NCBI RefSeq assembly: GCF_000771405.1
Contig: NZ_JDUI01000008.1
Span: 145,506 to 209,505 of the forward strand
Length of the DNA stretch: 64,000 nucleotides
Reading direction: 5' to 3'
Source of the DNA: Bifidobacterium pullorum DSM 20433
GTDB taxonomy: Bacteria; Actinomycetota; Actinomycetes; Actinomycetales; Bifidobacteriaceae
Positions 51,446-59,453 of this stretch are shown piece by piece (within the stretch, counting starts at the first letter, position 1; each line of letters starts with the position of its first letter). The notes beneath the pieces were generated by a model. It searched no databases. It saw only the letters and a program-made list of their open reading frames with translations, and was not told the DNA's origin. A program made the position numbers and the translations under genes.

Positions 51446-51463
51446 AACATTTTAAAATGTTTG
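51446..51463. promoter_or_regulatory. 18-bp AT-rich palindrome in a divergent gap
   Basis: AAACATTTTAAAATGTTT, a perfect 18-base palindrome, is followed by TTTGATTATTCAAA, a second inverted repeat. They lie in the 542-base gap between the divergent 758-residue gene and the nucleotidase, the only strongly AT-rich tract there (51410-51490). This fits an operator. The rest of the gap has no convincing gene. Confidence 0.6.
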
Positions 51464-51831
51464 ATTATTCAAACAAAAGATGTTAGGAAAGGTCGGGCTC
51501 GGCGTCTTATGCAAATGTGGTTGAGCCGTTGTCAGGTCGGTTTCAGTCGGTTGCCTGCATGACATTTCCCGAGTGGGCACATGCCGAGGTTGCGCCGGTG
51601 TGATTCGCAACCGAATCAGGGGATATCGCAAAGTGGTATGACCACGTTACTCAGAAAACAAGAAAACCAACCAACAACAGACGTTGCACTTGCGCATTAA
51701 GCCCGCGGCACCATATCGAGCGCTCCTTCGGCGGTAGAGTGGACTCATCGATATGGATGCGACGCCGTAGCGTCGCGTTACAGGACAGCACGACCGCGCA
51801 TCTGCGCCAAGCGCACAGGAGGGGAACAGCC

Positions 51832-52788
51832 ATGTCCGACCTGCTCAAGGATAAGGCGCTAGTTATCGGCATCGCCTCCAGCGCGCTATTCGATCTAGCG
51901 CAGAGCGACGAAATCTTCCGCGAACAGGGCGTGAAGGCGTATGAGCGGTATCAGAACGACCACATCGACGAGCCGTTCCAGCCCGGCGTCGCATTCCCCT
52001 TCATCTCCCGCCTACTACGGTTCAACGACCTGTTCGATGACCGGCACAAGGGCGTCGAGGTCATCGTGCTGTCCCGCAACAGCCCCAAGACCGGCCTGCG
52101 GGTCATGAACAGCATCGAGCACTACCACCTGGGCATCACCCGCGCCGTGTTCCGCGGCGGTCGCTCCACGTTCCCGTTCATGGACGTATTCAACATGTCG
52201 CTGTTCCTCTCCGCAAACGCGCAGGACGTTGATGCCGCCGTCGCTGCGGGGCAGCCCGCCGGATGTGTGCTCCCCTACAGCGCCACCGACGCGGACGACG
52301 ACGGCAACGAGCTGCGCGTCGCCTTCGACTTCGACGGCGTTCTGGCCGGCGACTCCGCAGAGCGCAACTTCCGACGCATGCAGCAGGAAGATCCGGACAA
52401 CGCGCTGGAGCAGTACGCCGAATACGAGCGAGAGCACGCCGACCAACCCATCGAGGGCGGGCCGCTCAAACGACTGCTCGCCGGTATCAACACCCTGCAG
52501 GAAGCCGCCGCCCGCAGCACAATGGAAGGCAAGCCGTCGCTGCGAGTGTATCTAGTCACCGCACGCAATGCCCCGGCGCACAAGCGGGCCGTCCAAACAC
52601 TCGAACAATGGGGACTCACCGTGGACGAAGCGTTCTTCCTCGGCGGACTGGACAAGACCGAGATACTGAACAAGCTCAGCCCGCACATCTTCTTCGACGA
52701 CCAGCTAAGCAACCTGTCCGCCCGCAGTCTGCACATCCCCGCCGTGCACATCCCCTTCGGCGTTACCAACGGCAGGAACGACAGCTAA
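51832..52788 (+). CDS. Cytosolic 5'-nucleotidase family protein
   Basis: A 318-residue protein of the 5'-nucleotidase family (PF06189; NT5C1-like) with a HAD-type motif: VAFDFDGVLAGDSAERNF, LVTARNAPAHKRAV and IFFDDQLSNL. The N-terminal half (LVIGIASSALFDLAQSDEIF) is the family-specific cap. It would remove phosphate from nucleoside monophosphates. ATG 51832 has a strong AGGAGGGG site. Confidence 0.92.
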   Translation: MSDLLKDKALVIGIASSALFDLAQSDEIFREQGVKAYERYQNDHIDEPFQPGVAFPFISRLLRFNDLFDDRHKGVEVIVLSRNSPKTGLRVMNSIEHYHLGITRAVFRGGRSTFPFMDVFNMSLFLSANAQDVDAAVAAGQPAGCVLPYSATDADDDGNELRVAFDFDGVLAGDSAERNFRRMQQEDPDNALEQYAEYEREHADQPIEGGPLKRLLAGINTLQEAAARSTMEGKPSLRVYLVTARNAPAHKRAVQTLEQWGLTVDEAFFLGGLDKTEILNKLSPHIFFDDQLSNLSARSLHIPAVHIPFGVTNGRNDS

Positions 52789-52867
52789 TTCCAGCTGAAC
52801 AAGATGTGCCCGCCGACTTTGAGTGTTGCCTATTGCGGGCCTATAGGACGAAAGGTAGTGTCCGAAC

Positions 52868-53061
52868 GGGGTGGTGACGTTTTGTTGGACTTCGTTTGTC
52901 CTTGTTCTTTGATTATGCCACGAGGCCGAGCTCGCGCCTGTGGCCCATGATGCTCATATCTTTCGCACAACTCCGCCGCACGCCTACGCCGCTCCCTCGA
53001 ATACCTCACCACGACAACGACTCCTCACCACCCAGGAAGTCCAACTTTTCGTCACCACCCC
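52868..53061. mobile_element. MITE-like element or IS remnant
   Basis: A 26-base inverted repeat, GGGGTGGTGACGnnnnGTTGGACTTC, is found at 52868-52893 and, inverted, at 53036-53061, with mismatches only in the four-base spacer. About 140 bases lie between. The minus strand across it can encode YSRERRRRAAELCERYEHHGPQA, which looks like the N-terminal helix-turn-helix of an IS3-type OrfA. It is therefore an internally deleted IS derivative. It ends 10 bases before the MNT gene start. Confidence 0.75.
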
Positions 53062-53070
53062 TTTTTAGGC

Positions 53071-53427
53071 GTGAAACCGGCAGTGTGTACCATAGGTGTT
53101 GTGGATGGTGTGGTGACATTTGATGATGTACGTGAGGCAGCGGCCGTTGTCGCGCCGCAGCATGGCGTGAATGAGATGTACGCGTATGGATCTGTCGCTC
53201 GCGGCGACAATAATGCCGATTCCGATGTGGATCTGATCTACAGCATGGGTCCGGGGCGCAAAGCCACCGCTGGTGCCATCATGGGGTTGAAAGACGATTT
53301 GGAACGTCACCTAGGCAAGGATGTGTCGTTGATGTCGAAGCGCGCGTTGTTGTTCAATGCTGAGCATACGCCATCCGGCCGCCTGTTCTACAATGCCATT
53401 CGTGCCGACCTGAAGCAGGTGTTGTAA
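53071..53427 (+). CDS. MNT-type nucleotidyltransferase (antitoxin)
   Basis: A 118-residue minimal nucleotidyltransferase. The motif YAYGSVARGDNNADSDVDL has the two catalytic aspartates and GS of the MNT family. With the HEPN gene that follows without gap it forms a MNT/HEPN toxin-antitoxin pair, in which the MNT enzyme inactivates the HEPN toxin by adding nucleotides to it in studied systems. The frame opens at GTG 53071; GTG 53101, 53110 and 53113 are later alternatives and the true start is undecided. Confidence 0.85.
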   Translation: MKPAVCTIGVVDGVVTFDDVREAAAVVAPQHGVNEMYAYGSVARGDNNADSDVDLIYSMGPGRKATAGAIMGLKDDLERHLGKDVSLMSKRALLFNAEHTPSGRLFYNAIRADLKQVL

Positions 53428-53784
53428 ATGACTGGACAATCACGTGATGCGTTACTACTGCTGGAACTGGTCGAACATCTCGAATACGCCTATGAGGACG
53501 TAGCACAGTTCAACAGCGCCGAAGAGCTTGCCCTGTCCCGTCGAGACAGGAACTCCGCCGCCAAAGAAATAGAACAGGCACAGGAATGCGCGAAGAAACT
53601 CTCCGACGAGGCATTGGCAGCACTCAGTGACATTCCATGGAAGGAACTGCGGGGCTTGCGCAACGTCATTGTCCACGAATACGGCAACGTGGAGTGGGAC
53701 GTGCTCTATGACACCGTTACGGAAGATTTCCCGCACGTCATTGAAACCATAGACCGGTTTTGTCGCGCGAACAACATCCGTTGA
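53428..53784 (+). CDS. HEPN-domain toxin
   Basis: A 118-residue HEPN protein. The RNase motif R-x4-6-H is present as RNVIVHEYG, and the surrounding WKELRGLRNVIVHEYGNVEWDVLY is a typical HEPN segment. The start ATG directly follows the MNT stop (zero gap), so the genes are coupled. It is the RNA-cleaving partner of the pair. Confidence 0.9.
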   Translation: MTGQSRDALLLLELVEHLEYAYEDVAQFNSAEELALSRRDRNSAAKEIEQAQECAKKLSDEALAALSDIPWKELRGLRNVIVHEYGNVEWDVLYDTVTEDFPHVIETIDRFCRANNIR

Positions 53785-53897
53785 CCTCTCAAAGATCAAC
53801 GAACAACTCCGCACCGGAGACATCGAGCCATACTCTGAACCAGACCTCAACCAAAATGCGCAAGCTATCGGTCGTTATCCCCTTTATCACGAACCGC

Positions 53898-54302
53898 TTA
53901 GAACCGATACGGTAGTTCCGGCACATTCACGGGGAAATCATGAATCACACGCATGAGCCGCTCGCGGCAATACGGCCATATTGCAGCCCGCGCCTCATCG
54001 CGCTGCGTATCGGAATCGATGGCATTATCATCAAACTTACAGCGCAGCATAAGCTCTATATGGAAGAGGCGCTCATAATCGTCGTCGGATTCAACATTGT
54101 CCTTCTGCTGTTGACCAAGGCGCGCTGTGACGTCGAAATTGACATTGACGGCGATTGGCCAATCCGACGCGCCGGTGTCACTGACTTCAAGATTAGCGTT
54201 CGCTTGGAACTGGATGGTCTCTTCTTCCCCCGGAACGGAATATGTTTCGGGGAAAAACTCCGCACGTTCCGAAAGCTGTTCAAGGTTGGTCAAGCGTTTC
54301 AT
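53898..54302 (-). CDS. SecB-like chaperone family protein
   Basis: A 134-residue protein with a SecB-like pattern: FQANANLEVSDTG, an alternating hydrophobic strand region, FHIELMLRCKFDD and the C-terminal AIWPYCRERLMRVIHDFPVNVPELPYRF, which resembles the SecB helix and tail. ATG 54302 has GGAAGGAG at good distance. SecB-like proteins next to Xre regulators occur as the chaperone of TAC (toxin-antitoxin-chaperone) modules, known from the mycobacterial HigB1-HigA1-Rv1957 system. Family assignment is by pattern and could be wrong. Confidence 0.6.
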   Translation of the reverse strand: MKRLTNLEQLSERAEFFPETYSVPGEEETIQFQANANLEVSDTGASDWPIAVNVNFDVTARLGQQQKDNVESDDDYERLFHIELMLRCKFDDNAIDSDTQRDEARAAIWPYCRERLMRVIHDFPVNVPELPYRF

Positions 54303-54435
54303 ACCGCCGACTCCTTCCGCATATAGGACTCCCCGTACGGAGGGACCGAGATTCGCATTGATATGCCCCTGTTGCTAACTTCCGCCTTCGGTATATCCAA
54401 GGACAACTGCTTGCTCGACCACGCCCGCAGCATTA

Positions 54436-54717
54436 CTATTTTTGCCGGAGCCGAATCCTTTCCACATGATGGGACACTGTTACGCCAACGGCATGCGCCA
54501 GACGCCGTACCGTGCCCATGGTCGGATCGGCCGTGCCGCCTTCTATGGCCTGCAACTCGGCAAGAGCGACGCCCATGCGTCGCGCCACATCTTCTTCGCT
54601 GAGTTGACGCTCGTGCATTATTGAGACCAATTCGTCGATAAGACGCTCGTCATTCTGTACAAGCACAGCCGCATGCTTCAGCAAAGCGGAATAACGTGCC
54701 GTTCTGTGATGTCCCAT
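54436..54717 (-). CDS. Xre-family regulator, possible antitoxin
   Basis: A 93-residue protein with a helix-turn-helix: HERQLSEEDVARRMGVALAELQAIEGGTADPTMGTVRRLAHAVG. ATG 54717 is preceded by GAGGAAGT. It lies 133 bases upstream of the SecB-like gene on the same strand, and the small gap holds no convincing toxin. A HigA-type antitoxin of a TAC module is the best guess. Confidence 0.75.
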   Translation of the reverse strand: MGHHRTARYSALLKHAAVLVQNDERLIDELVSIMHERQLSEEDVARRMGVALAELQAIEGGTADPTMGTVRRLAHAVGVTVSHHVERIRLRQK

Positions 54718-54982
54718 ACTTCCTCGTTTCATTTCGATAAGTCTCACAGTGCACCTGTTTCTGCAGCCATCGCCACAGCCTACAACAAGATGAATTTCCG
54801 TTATCCCACGAACACCGACGAATAAGCATCCACTCGGAAGAACGCACCGCCGATACCACCACACGTTACCGACGTGTACCACTTACCGAAGACGCCGTTA
54901 TCAAACACGATTATTCTCCACTTGCAAAAGTGGAAATTTTTTATAGCCAACAAAATCACCATCCAATACTAAACTGTGCCAT

Positions 54983-56068
54983 ATGGATATCACCAGTAAT
55001 CGTTTTGTTCTTCTATACGCAGATTACTTCTTTGAAGCAGCCAACTGGCACGCGAGACAGATTAAAGAACTTCAGGCGCGACCAAGTTCTTCCGGAGGTA
55101 GCGAGAACATTGCCCGAAAACAGTGCTACCACGCGGGAGCTGCCATCGAGATGGTTTTCAAAGGAATACTGGCAAAATATAACACACAAGCACTCTGGCC
55201 CTACTCAAGCAAGTCAAGTCGTTCTTCTCAACAGACTAACGGACAAACACAAAATATCGACGACTATCAGCAACTCAAAAGTGGAGATATAGATATTGCA
55301 ACACTTGCAAATCATCCGACCGTAAAAATGGAGAGAATCATAACGAGCCTTAAACCTTTCTTCAAAGAGCACTCACTTGACTTTGAAATAATCAAACCGC
55401 GTGTAGAATTACTTATCACAGCAAGAAACATTGCTGCACATCACGCCATAGCAATCTTAAAAGATAAAGCCGCCGAGGGACACTTATGTCTTCTGAGAGA
55501 TTATATTAGGCGATGTATCGGCGAATTATCATCTGAATTTCAGTGTCTACGTTCGTATGTGGTATATCGTGATGATTATCCAGCATTATCTGAGTTTCTT
55601 GATGAATGGCTTATATCACACACTATTCGTTCAAGTGCTTTGAGTAACAGCGTATCCATTTCAGAGTATCAGCAACGATACAACGCTTCTATTCGCAAAA
55701 TACGGAGAGAAGATAACAACATGTTTAAAAAGAACCGCTATGGCGGACTGAAACGACACATTCAGGTTTCAGTCGTCAAATGCCCCAGATGCTCCATGCC
55801 TGCTTTTCTGGTTTGCCGCAGTACACCAGCATATACAGCCCCCGAAGATCTCCCCGATCGCAGTCCTTCAATTTTGTTTTCTTATGAGCAAGATACAATG
55901 ATTTGTCCAGCCTGTACGCTCACTTGGAGTGACATACATCTTGACTATTTTTCCAAAGGGAAAATGAAAATCCTGCAAACACTTATTCCTCAGATCAATG
56001 TCAGCAGCATCCATAAAGAATGGGAGTCATCCTTGTATACGCAGATCGAACAAATTCTCTCAAGCTAA
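54983..56068 (+). CDS. AT-rich HEPN-like protein with a zinc ribbon
   Basis: A 361-residue protein with AT-rich codon use unlike its neighbours. The N-terminal half (about 40-165) looks HEPN-like, with GAAIEMVFKGILAKY and the R-x4-H motif in TARNIAAHHAIA. The C-terminal region has CPRC and CPAC about 50 residues apart, a zinc ribbon. No known defence family is identified. The start ATG 54983 has no ribosome site, and a weak AATACT lies before it. A ribonuclease toxin or antiviral effector is possible. Confidence 0.75.
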   Translation: MDITSNRFVLLYADYFFEAANWHARQIKELQARPSSSGGSENIARKQCYHAGAAIEMVFKGILAKYNTQALWPYSSKSSRSSQQTNGQTQNIDDYQQLKSGDIDIATLANHPTVKMERIITSLKPFFKEHSLDFEIIKPRVELLITARNIAAHHAIAILKDKAAEGHLCLLRDYIRRCIGELSSEFQCLRSYVVYRDDYPALSEFLDEWLISHTIRSSALSNSVSISEYQQRYNASIRKIRREDNNMFKKNRYGGLKRHIQVSVVKCPRCSMPAFLVCRSTPAYTAPEDLPDRSPSILFSYEQDTMICPACTLTWSDIHLDYFSKGKMKILQTLIPQINVSSIHKEWESSLYTQIEQILSS

Positions 56069-56273
56069 ATTGTTGCTAACACTGACTTTCACATAGTAAG
56101 GAGCTGTGGATATTTCTTTGGATCAATCTCATGCAACCTCTATCCGATACCGGATAACGTCCGCTGGTTTGCGCACTTTGGTTGAGGCCTGAGCAGGAAG
56201 GGCATGGCCCGTCGCCGGGGTACGATTTCAGTCGCCAAACAATCAATCGCAGTTGGAAAGAGGCGACGGAGCC

Positions 56274-56470
56274 ATGCCGAATCAGATTCGGCAGGTCGAC
56301 GAGAACATGCTCGAGACCAGGCTCGACCGATTGGCGTCGGAGAAGGTCGAGGAGCTACCGGACGCGATGTTGGACGCGGAGACGAACGAGATCACGGACA
56401 CAGCTAGATACGAGCGAACCGGGGAGAGAAAGGCGTACAGGGCAGGTCATTTCGAGCGGGACCGGGCGGT
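56274..56470 (+). pseudogene. IS256/Mutator-type transposase N-terminal remnant
   Basis: The frame reads ASEKVEELPDAMLDAETNE, then TARYERTGERKAYRAGHFERD, which is the N-terminal pattern of Mutator-family transposases (a Glu/Leu-rich stretch, then a YER...RAGHYER-type motif). The homology stops before 56480 and the catalytic domain is absent, so it is a truncated pseudogene. Confidence 0.75.
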
Positions 56471-56472
56471 CG

Positions 56473-56769
56473 TTATCTCTTTCCGAACAGTTCGTCATGG
56501 CCGCCCGTACGCATGAACACGGCGACGCCGTCCCCACGCACCCAGATTGCAAGCCAGTCGCCGGCGTTGCCGACATGGCATTCCATCACCCCCGCTAAAT
56601 CGCCGGTCAATGTGTGGGCCCGGTGTCGGCGTCGTAGCGTCTCGCGGGCCTCGCCGGTGTCCTCGAGCACTAAGCGTATGACTTCCTTGAGGTCTGCGAG
56701 GTCCGCATGGCGGCGCTTCAGACGCTTCACGTCCCGCTCGAATGCCTTCGTGTACTCTGCCCTGAGCAC
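56473..56769 (-). CDS. RelE/YafQ-family toxin
   Basis: A 98-residue type II toxin. It begins VLRAEYTKAFERDVKRLKRRHADLADLKEV and ends with GDWLAIWVRGDGVAVFMRTGGHDELF, a RelE/YafQ pattern. The GTG start at 56769 is one base beyond the antitoxin stop, so the genes are coupled. It is predicted to cleave mRNA at the ribosome. Confidence 0.88.
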   Translation of the reverse strand: MLRAEYTKAFERDVKRLKRRHADLADLKEVIRLVLEDTGEARETLRRRHRAHTLTGDLAGVMECHVGNAGDWLAIWVRGDGVAVFMRTGGHDELFGKR

Positions 56770-56770
56770 G

Positions 56771-57040
56771 TCAGATCTCCAAGGCTGCGAACATATCGTC
56801 GGCCGTGTCGAACCGGGCTGCGCCCGATGCCGCGATGCGACGGGCCTCGTCCAGAGCTTCCGAGGTCTCCGCCGGCAAAGGCGAACACGACAGGTCGAGC
56901 GGGATGCGCCGTTCGCGCACAATCTGCCGATAAAAGGCCCTAGTCACGCTCGACAGGTCGAAGCCTAAGTCCTCGGCGATCATGGACGCCCTGCGTTTCG
57001 TATCCTCGTCCACACGGACCGTCACCGACGCCATGGCCAT
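56771..57040 (-). CDS. RelB/DinJ-family antitoxin
   Basis: An 89-residue antitoxin: SVTVRVDEDTKRRASMIAEDLGFDLSSVTRAF is the ribbon-helix-helix DNA-binding part, and the acidic tail (ALDEARRIAAS...DTADDMFAALEI) binds the toxin. ATG 57040 has a GGAGGT site five bases upstream. A GTATTACA unit and an AT-rich block precede it (57045-57090), a candidate operator resembling the one before the first RelB gene. Confidence 0.88.
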   Translation of the reverse strand: MAMASVTVRVDEDTKRRASMIAEDLGFDLSSVTRAFYRQIVRERRIPLDLSCSPLPAETSEALDEARRIAASGAARFDTADDMFAALEI

Positions 57041-57381
57041 CACACACCTCCACTACTCCTGTAATACAAACTATGACTATCGTAGCACGTTGGTACTTGA
57101 ACGTGTGACGTTTCAGTGACGATAAGCCGTCGAACGCACGTCGATGGCGTCATGGTGCGCCCCCGGACGACTTCACACCCCAGCCCGGCTATGTCCGCGT
57201 TCTTCGTGGCTACGCGCACGGCCCGTCCGGCATGCACCGTTCTCTCGGATCACGGGCCTGTTACGGCGGAGTATCCGGCAAGAACCACTTCGGGCACAAC
57301 AAATGGTCCGACAGGGGCTAATACCGCCGAACACTTCGATACTGCGCGAAACAGATGCCCAGTATCGCCTACCGGAACAGC

Positions 57382-57417
57382 AAACGCCACAGCACTTGCA
57401 GGAGCGCCGTGGCGTTT
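57382..57417 (-). terminator. Hairpin downstream of the Ltp-repeat gene
   Basis: A 9-bp stem AAACGCCAC/GTGGCGTTT with a long loop, 20 bases after the stop of the minus-strand Ltp-like gene. On the plus strand TGTTTTGG follows. The gap from 57041 to 57381 carries no gene I can support; one plus-strand frame there looks like a peptide remnant but has no start. Confidence 0.5.
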
Positions 57418-57436
57418 GTTTTGGTTGGCGTTATGG

Positions 57437-57844
57437 TCAATCGTTCAGATGGGCGATGGCATACTGCGCCTCTTCGGGAGTGAATTTCTCCCCGTATTCG
57501 CTGATAAGCTGATCGTAGATCGCCGCGGGGCTCATTGCCATCATGTCCTGACAGTCCTTCGCCTTCTGCAAGGCGTTCGCGTTCCAGTCGGCCGTCATGT
57601 GGTCGATCGCCCATTGCGCGGCATCCGGGGTGAACTGTTCGCCGTATTCGCTGACGAGCTGATCGTAGATGCCCTGCTTGCTCATGTGCATCATGTCGGA
57701 ATACTGGTTGGCCTTGACAAGCGCGTTCTGGTATTCGACCGGGACCGGGGTGACTCCGGTCACATCCACGTTCACGGTCACACCTCCGCAGTCGATGGTG
57801 AACGTGGTGGCCTGCTCGCCGACAAGCTTGCCAGGATTAGTCAC
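57437..57844 (-). CDS. Ltp-type (host cell surface lipoprotein) repeat protein
   Basis: About 135 residues. Two repeats of the Ltp/PF07553 type are visible: ALVKANQYSDMMHMSKQG with QLVSEYGEQFTPDAAQWAIDHM, then ALQKAKDCQDMMAMSPAA with QLISEYGEKFTPEEAQYAIAHL. Such proteins are surface lipoproteins, and one in a Streptococcus phage blocks superinfection. Here no signal peptide or lipobox precedes the repeats; the frame begins near a G7 tract (57850-57856), and GTG 57844 is the likely start (57883 is the longer option). It may be N-terminally truncated. Confidence 0.78.
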   Translation of the reverse strand: MTNPGKLVGEQATTFTIDCGGVTVNVDVTGVTPVPVEYQNALVKANQYSDMMHMSKQGIYDQLVSEYGEQFTPDAAQWAIDHMTADWNANALQKAKDCQDMMAMSPAAIYDQLISEYGEKFTPEEAQYAIAHLND

Positions 57845-57980
57845 TTCGCCCCCCCGCGGCGCGCCACGGAGGACACGCGACATTCAGCCGGCGACTGAGT
57901 CAAGGACGTTTTCACGGCGGATAAAATGGTGAGGTACGTCCCTTGCAAAGTCGGGAGGGAACGAAAGAAAGGAAATCGGC

Positions 57981-58163
57981 ATGAGCGAGAGATTCCCCGG
58001 AATCGACTGGTTCTGCGACCGTTGCGGTGCGAGTCTGGATACGCAACCGGGATTCGATGATCACAAATACATCTGGAGATGCATAGAATGCGGCCACAAA
58101 AACAGCATCTCGTCGACCAATATATACGACTCTCACGAGGACTACTGGAACGGAAAAGAATAA
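57981..58163 (+). CDS. Small zinc-ribbon protein
   Basis: A 60-residue protein with two CxxC knuckles (CDRC and CIEC) about 20 residues apart. ATG 57981 has AGGAAATC upstream. It lies 9 bases before the second zinc-ribbon gene, so the two form an operon. Function unknown; similar small zinc-ribbon proteins occur in many Gram-positive accessory regions. Confidence 0.75.
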   Translation: MSERFPGIDWFCDRCGASLDTQPGFDDHKYIWRCIECGHKNSISSTNIYDSHEDYWNGKE

Positions 58164-58172
58164 GAGGCAAAC

Positions 58173-58535
58173 ATGGGCATTCTCAACGCACTATTCGGAG
58201 GACACGGGCGGAACGACGATGATGACGCCGAGGCTGACATCTTCTTCGACAAGAGGACCTGTACACGATGCGGATCGACAATGCAAGGAGACGGGTACAG
58301 GTACGAATGCCCGGAATGTGGAGTCCTGTTCGCAGAGGATGGAGAATACCTCACGCCGGATGAAAGGATGATGAAATCCGCCGGCAGTGGACGGACATGC
58401 GACAACTGCGGGAAACCGCTCCGTGGCGGACAGCTGACCCTCCCATGGGAGAACGGGGGAAATCCCAACGCATTCGTGCGATGCCCGCATTGCGGATACA
58501 GCAATATCCAGTACGGATTCGGCGAAGACGACTGA
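58173..58535 (+). CDS. Zinc-ribbon protein with two CxxC pairs
   Basis: A 120-residue acidic protein. Four CxxC pairs are visible: CTRC, CPEC, CDNC and CPHC, arranged as two ribbons. ATG 58173 directly follows the previous gene and has AGAGGC nearby. It lies just before the IS21-type element, so the operon may have been cut at its 3' end. Function unknown. Confidence 0.72.
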   Translation: MGILNALFGGHGRNDDDDAEADIFFDKRTCTRCGSTMQGDGYRYECPECGVLFAEDGEYLTPDERMMKSAGSGRTCDNCGKPLRGGQLTLPWENGGNPNAFVRCPHCGYSNIQYGFGEDD

Positions 58536-58697
58536 ACTGGGACAATCCCCCAACTGGGCTAGACCCGTCCGCAGAGATTGTCCGCTATTTGAATATTTGT
58601 AGTTTTCAAGGCCACTGATTATTGTCTTTCAGAGCCATCGTTATTGCCGAGGGAGGCCAGTGGCGGATTGGCTCAAGACCACTGGCTTCCCTCGGGG

Positions 58698-59450
58698 TCA
58701 GGGTTCGAGCATGGTTTGCCCGTGGTGTTGTCTCATGTTGTATTCGCCGGTGTCGATCCATATCGTGTTGTGCACGATGCGGTCGAGGATTGCGTCGGCG
58801 ATGGTGTCGCCGCCGAGCCGGTTGTGCCATTCCTTGATCGCCGGTCGGGTGGCGAACGCGGTGCTGGCCGTGTCGTAGCGGAGCTCCATGAGCCCGGGTG
58901 GGAATCGTTTGAATGGCTCGTCGGGCTTGTCGACGAGCCATTCGTCGATGGCGAGCAGGTTGTAGGTGGAGTATTCGCGCACGAGCTTGGGCACGCCGCC
59001 CGGCCTGTCCGCCGCCATGCTGACTTGTTCGGCGAGGTCGGGCATGCGGATGCAGACCGCGCGGTAGCGTGCCCGGCACGCGGATTTCGCCAACGCGCAT
59101 AACAGGTGGGACTTGCCCGATCCGGTGGCTCCCTGGAACACGACGTTGAGCCGTTGCCCCGGATAGTTGCCGGCGTCGAGGCTCGCGATCGTGCTCCTGT
59201 CGAGCCTGCGTTCCCCCACGAGGTCGATGGTCCGCAGGTCGGCCTGCGGGTAGCGCAGTCCCGCGCGTTTGACCAGACGCTGGATCTTGGCGTCCATGTG
59301 TCCGGAGTGGGCGCTGTCGACCGCGAGTCTGATCACCTCTGTGTGGCTCAATGGCACGGCGGCTTGCTCGTCGAGGCGTTCGAACGCGTCGAGCAGGTCC
59401 TGGGCGTTCATCTCGCGCGGCTTGCGTTTGGTCTCGGTGTCGATGATCAT
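58698..59450 (-). CDS. istB: IS21-type ATP-binding protein
   Basis: A 250-residue AAA+ ATPase that activates the IstA transposase. Walker A FQGATGSGKSHLL and Walker B LLAIDEWLVD are present. The N-terminal part matches IstB. The start (59450) lies 4 bases past the istA stop, so the two genes are coupled. Confidence 0.96.
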   Translation of the reverse strand: MIIDTETKRKPREMNAQDLLDAFERLDEQAAVPLSHTEVIRLAVDSAHSGHMDAKIQRLVKRAGLRYPQADLRTIDLVGERRLDRSTIASLDAGNYPGQRLNVVFQGATGSGKSHLLCALAKSACRARYRAVCIRMPDLAEQVSMAADRPGGVPKLVREYSTYNLLAIDEWLVDKPDEPFKRFPPGLMELRYDTASTAFATRPAIKEWHNRLGGDTIADAILDRIVHNTIWIDTGEYNMRQHHGQTMLEP

Positions 59451-59453
59451 CGA

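Noticed and set aside
53790..53897. Possible peptide after the HEPN stop
   Set aside because: A plus-strand frame reads on for about 35 codons but has no start or ribosome site; probably remnant or chance.
57116..57898. Plus-strand open frame of 260 codons
   Set aside because: It runs opposite the Ltp-repeat gene and has no domain; the composition fits a shadow.
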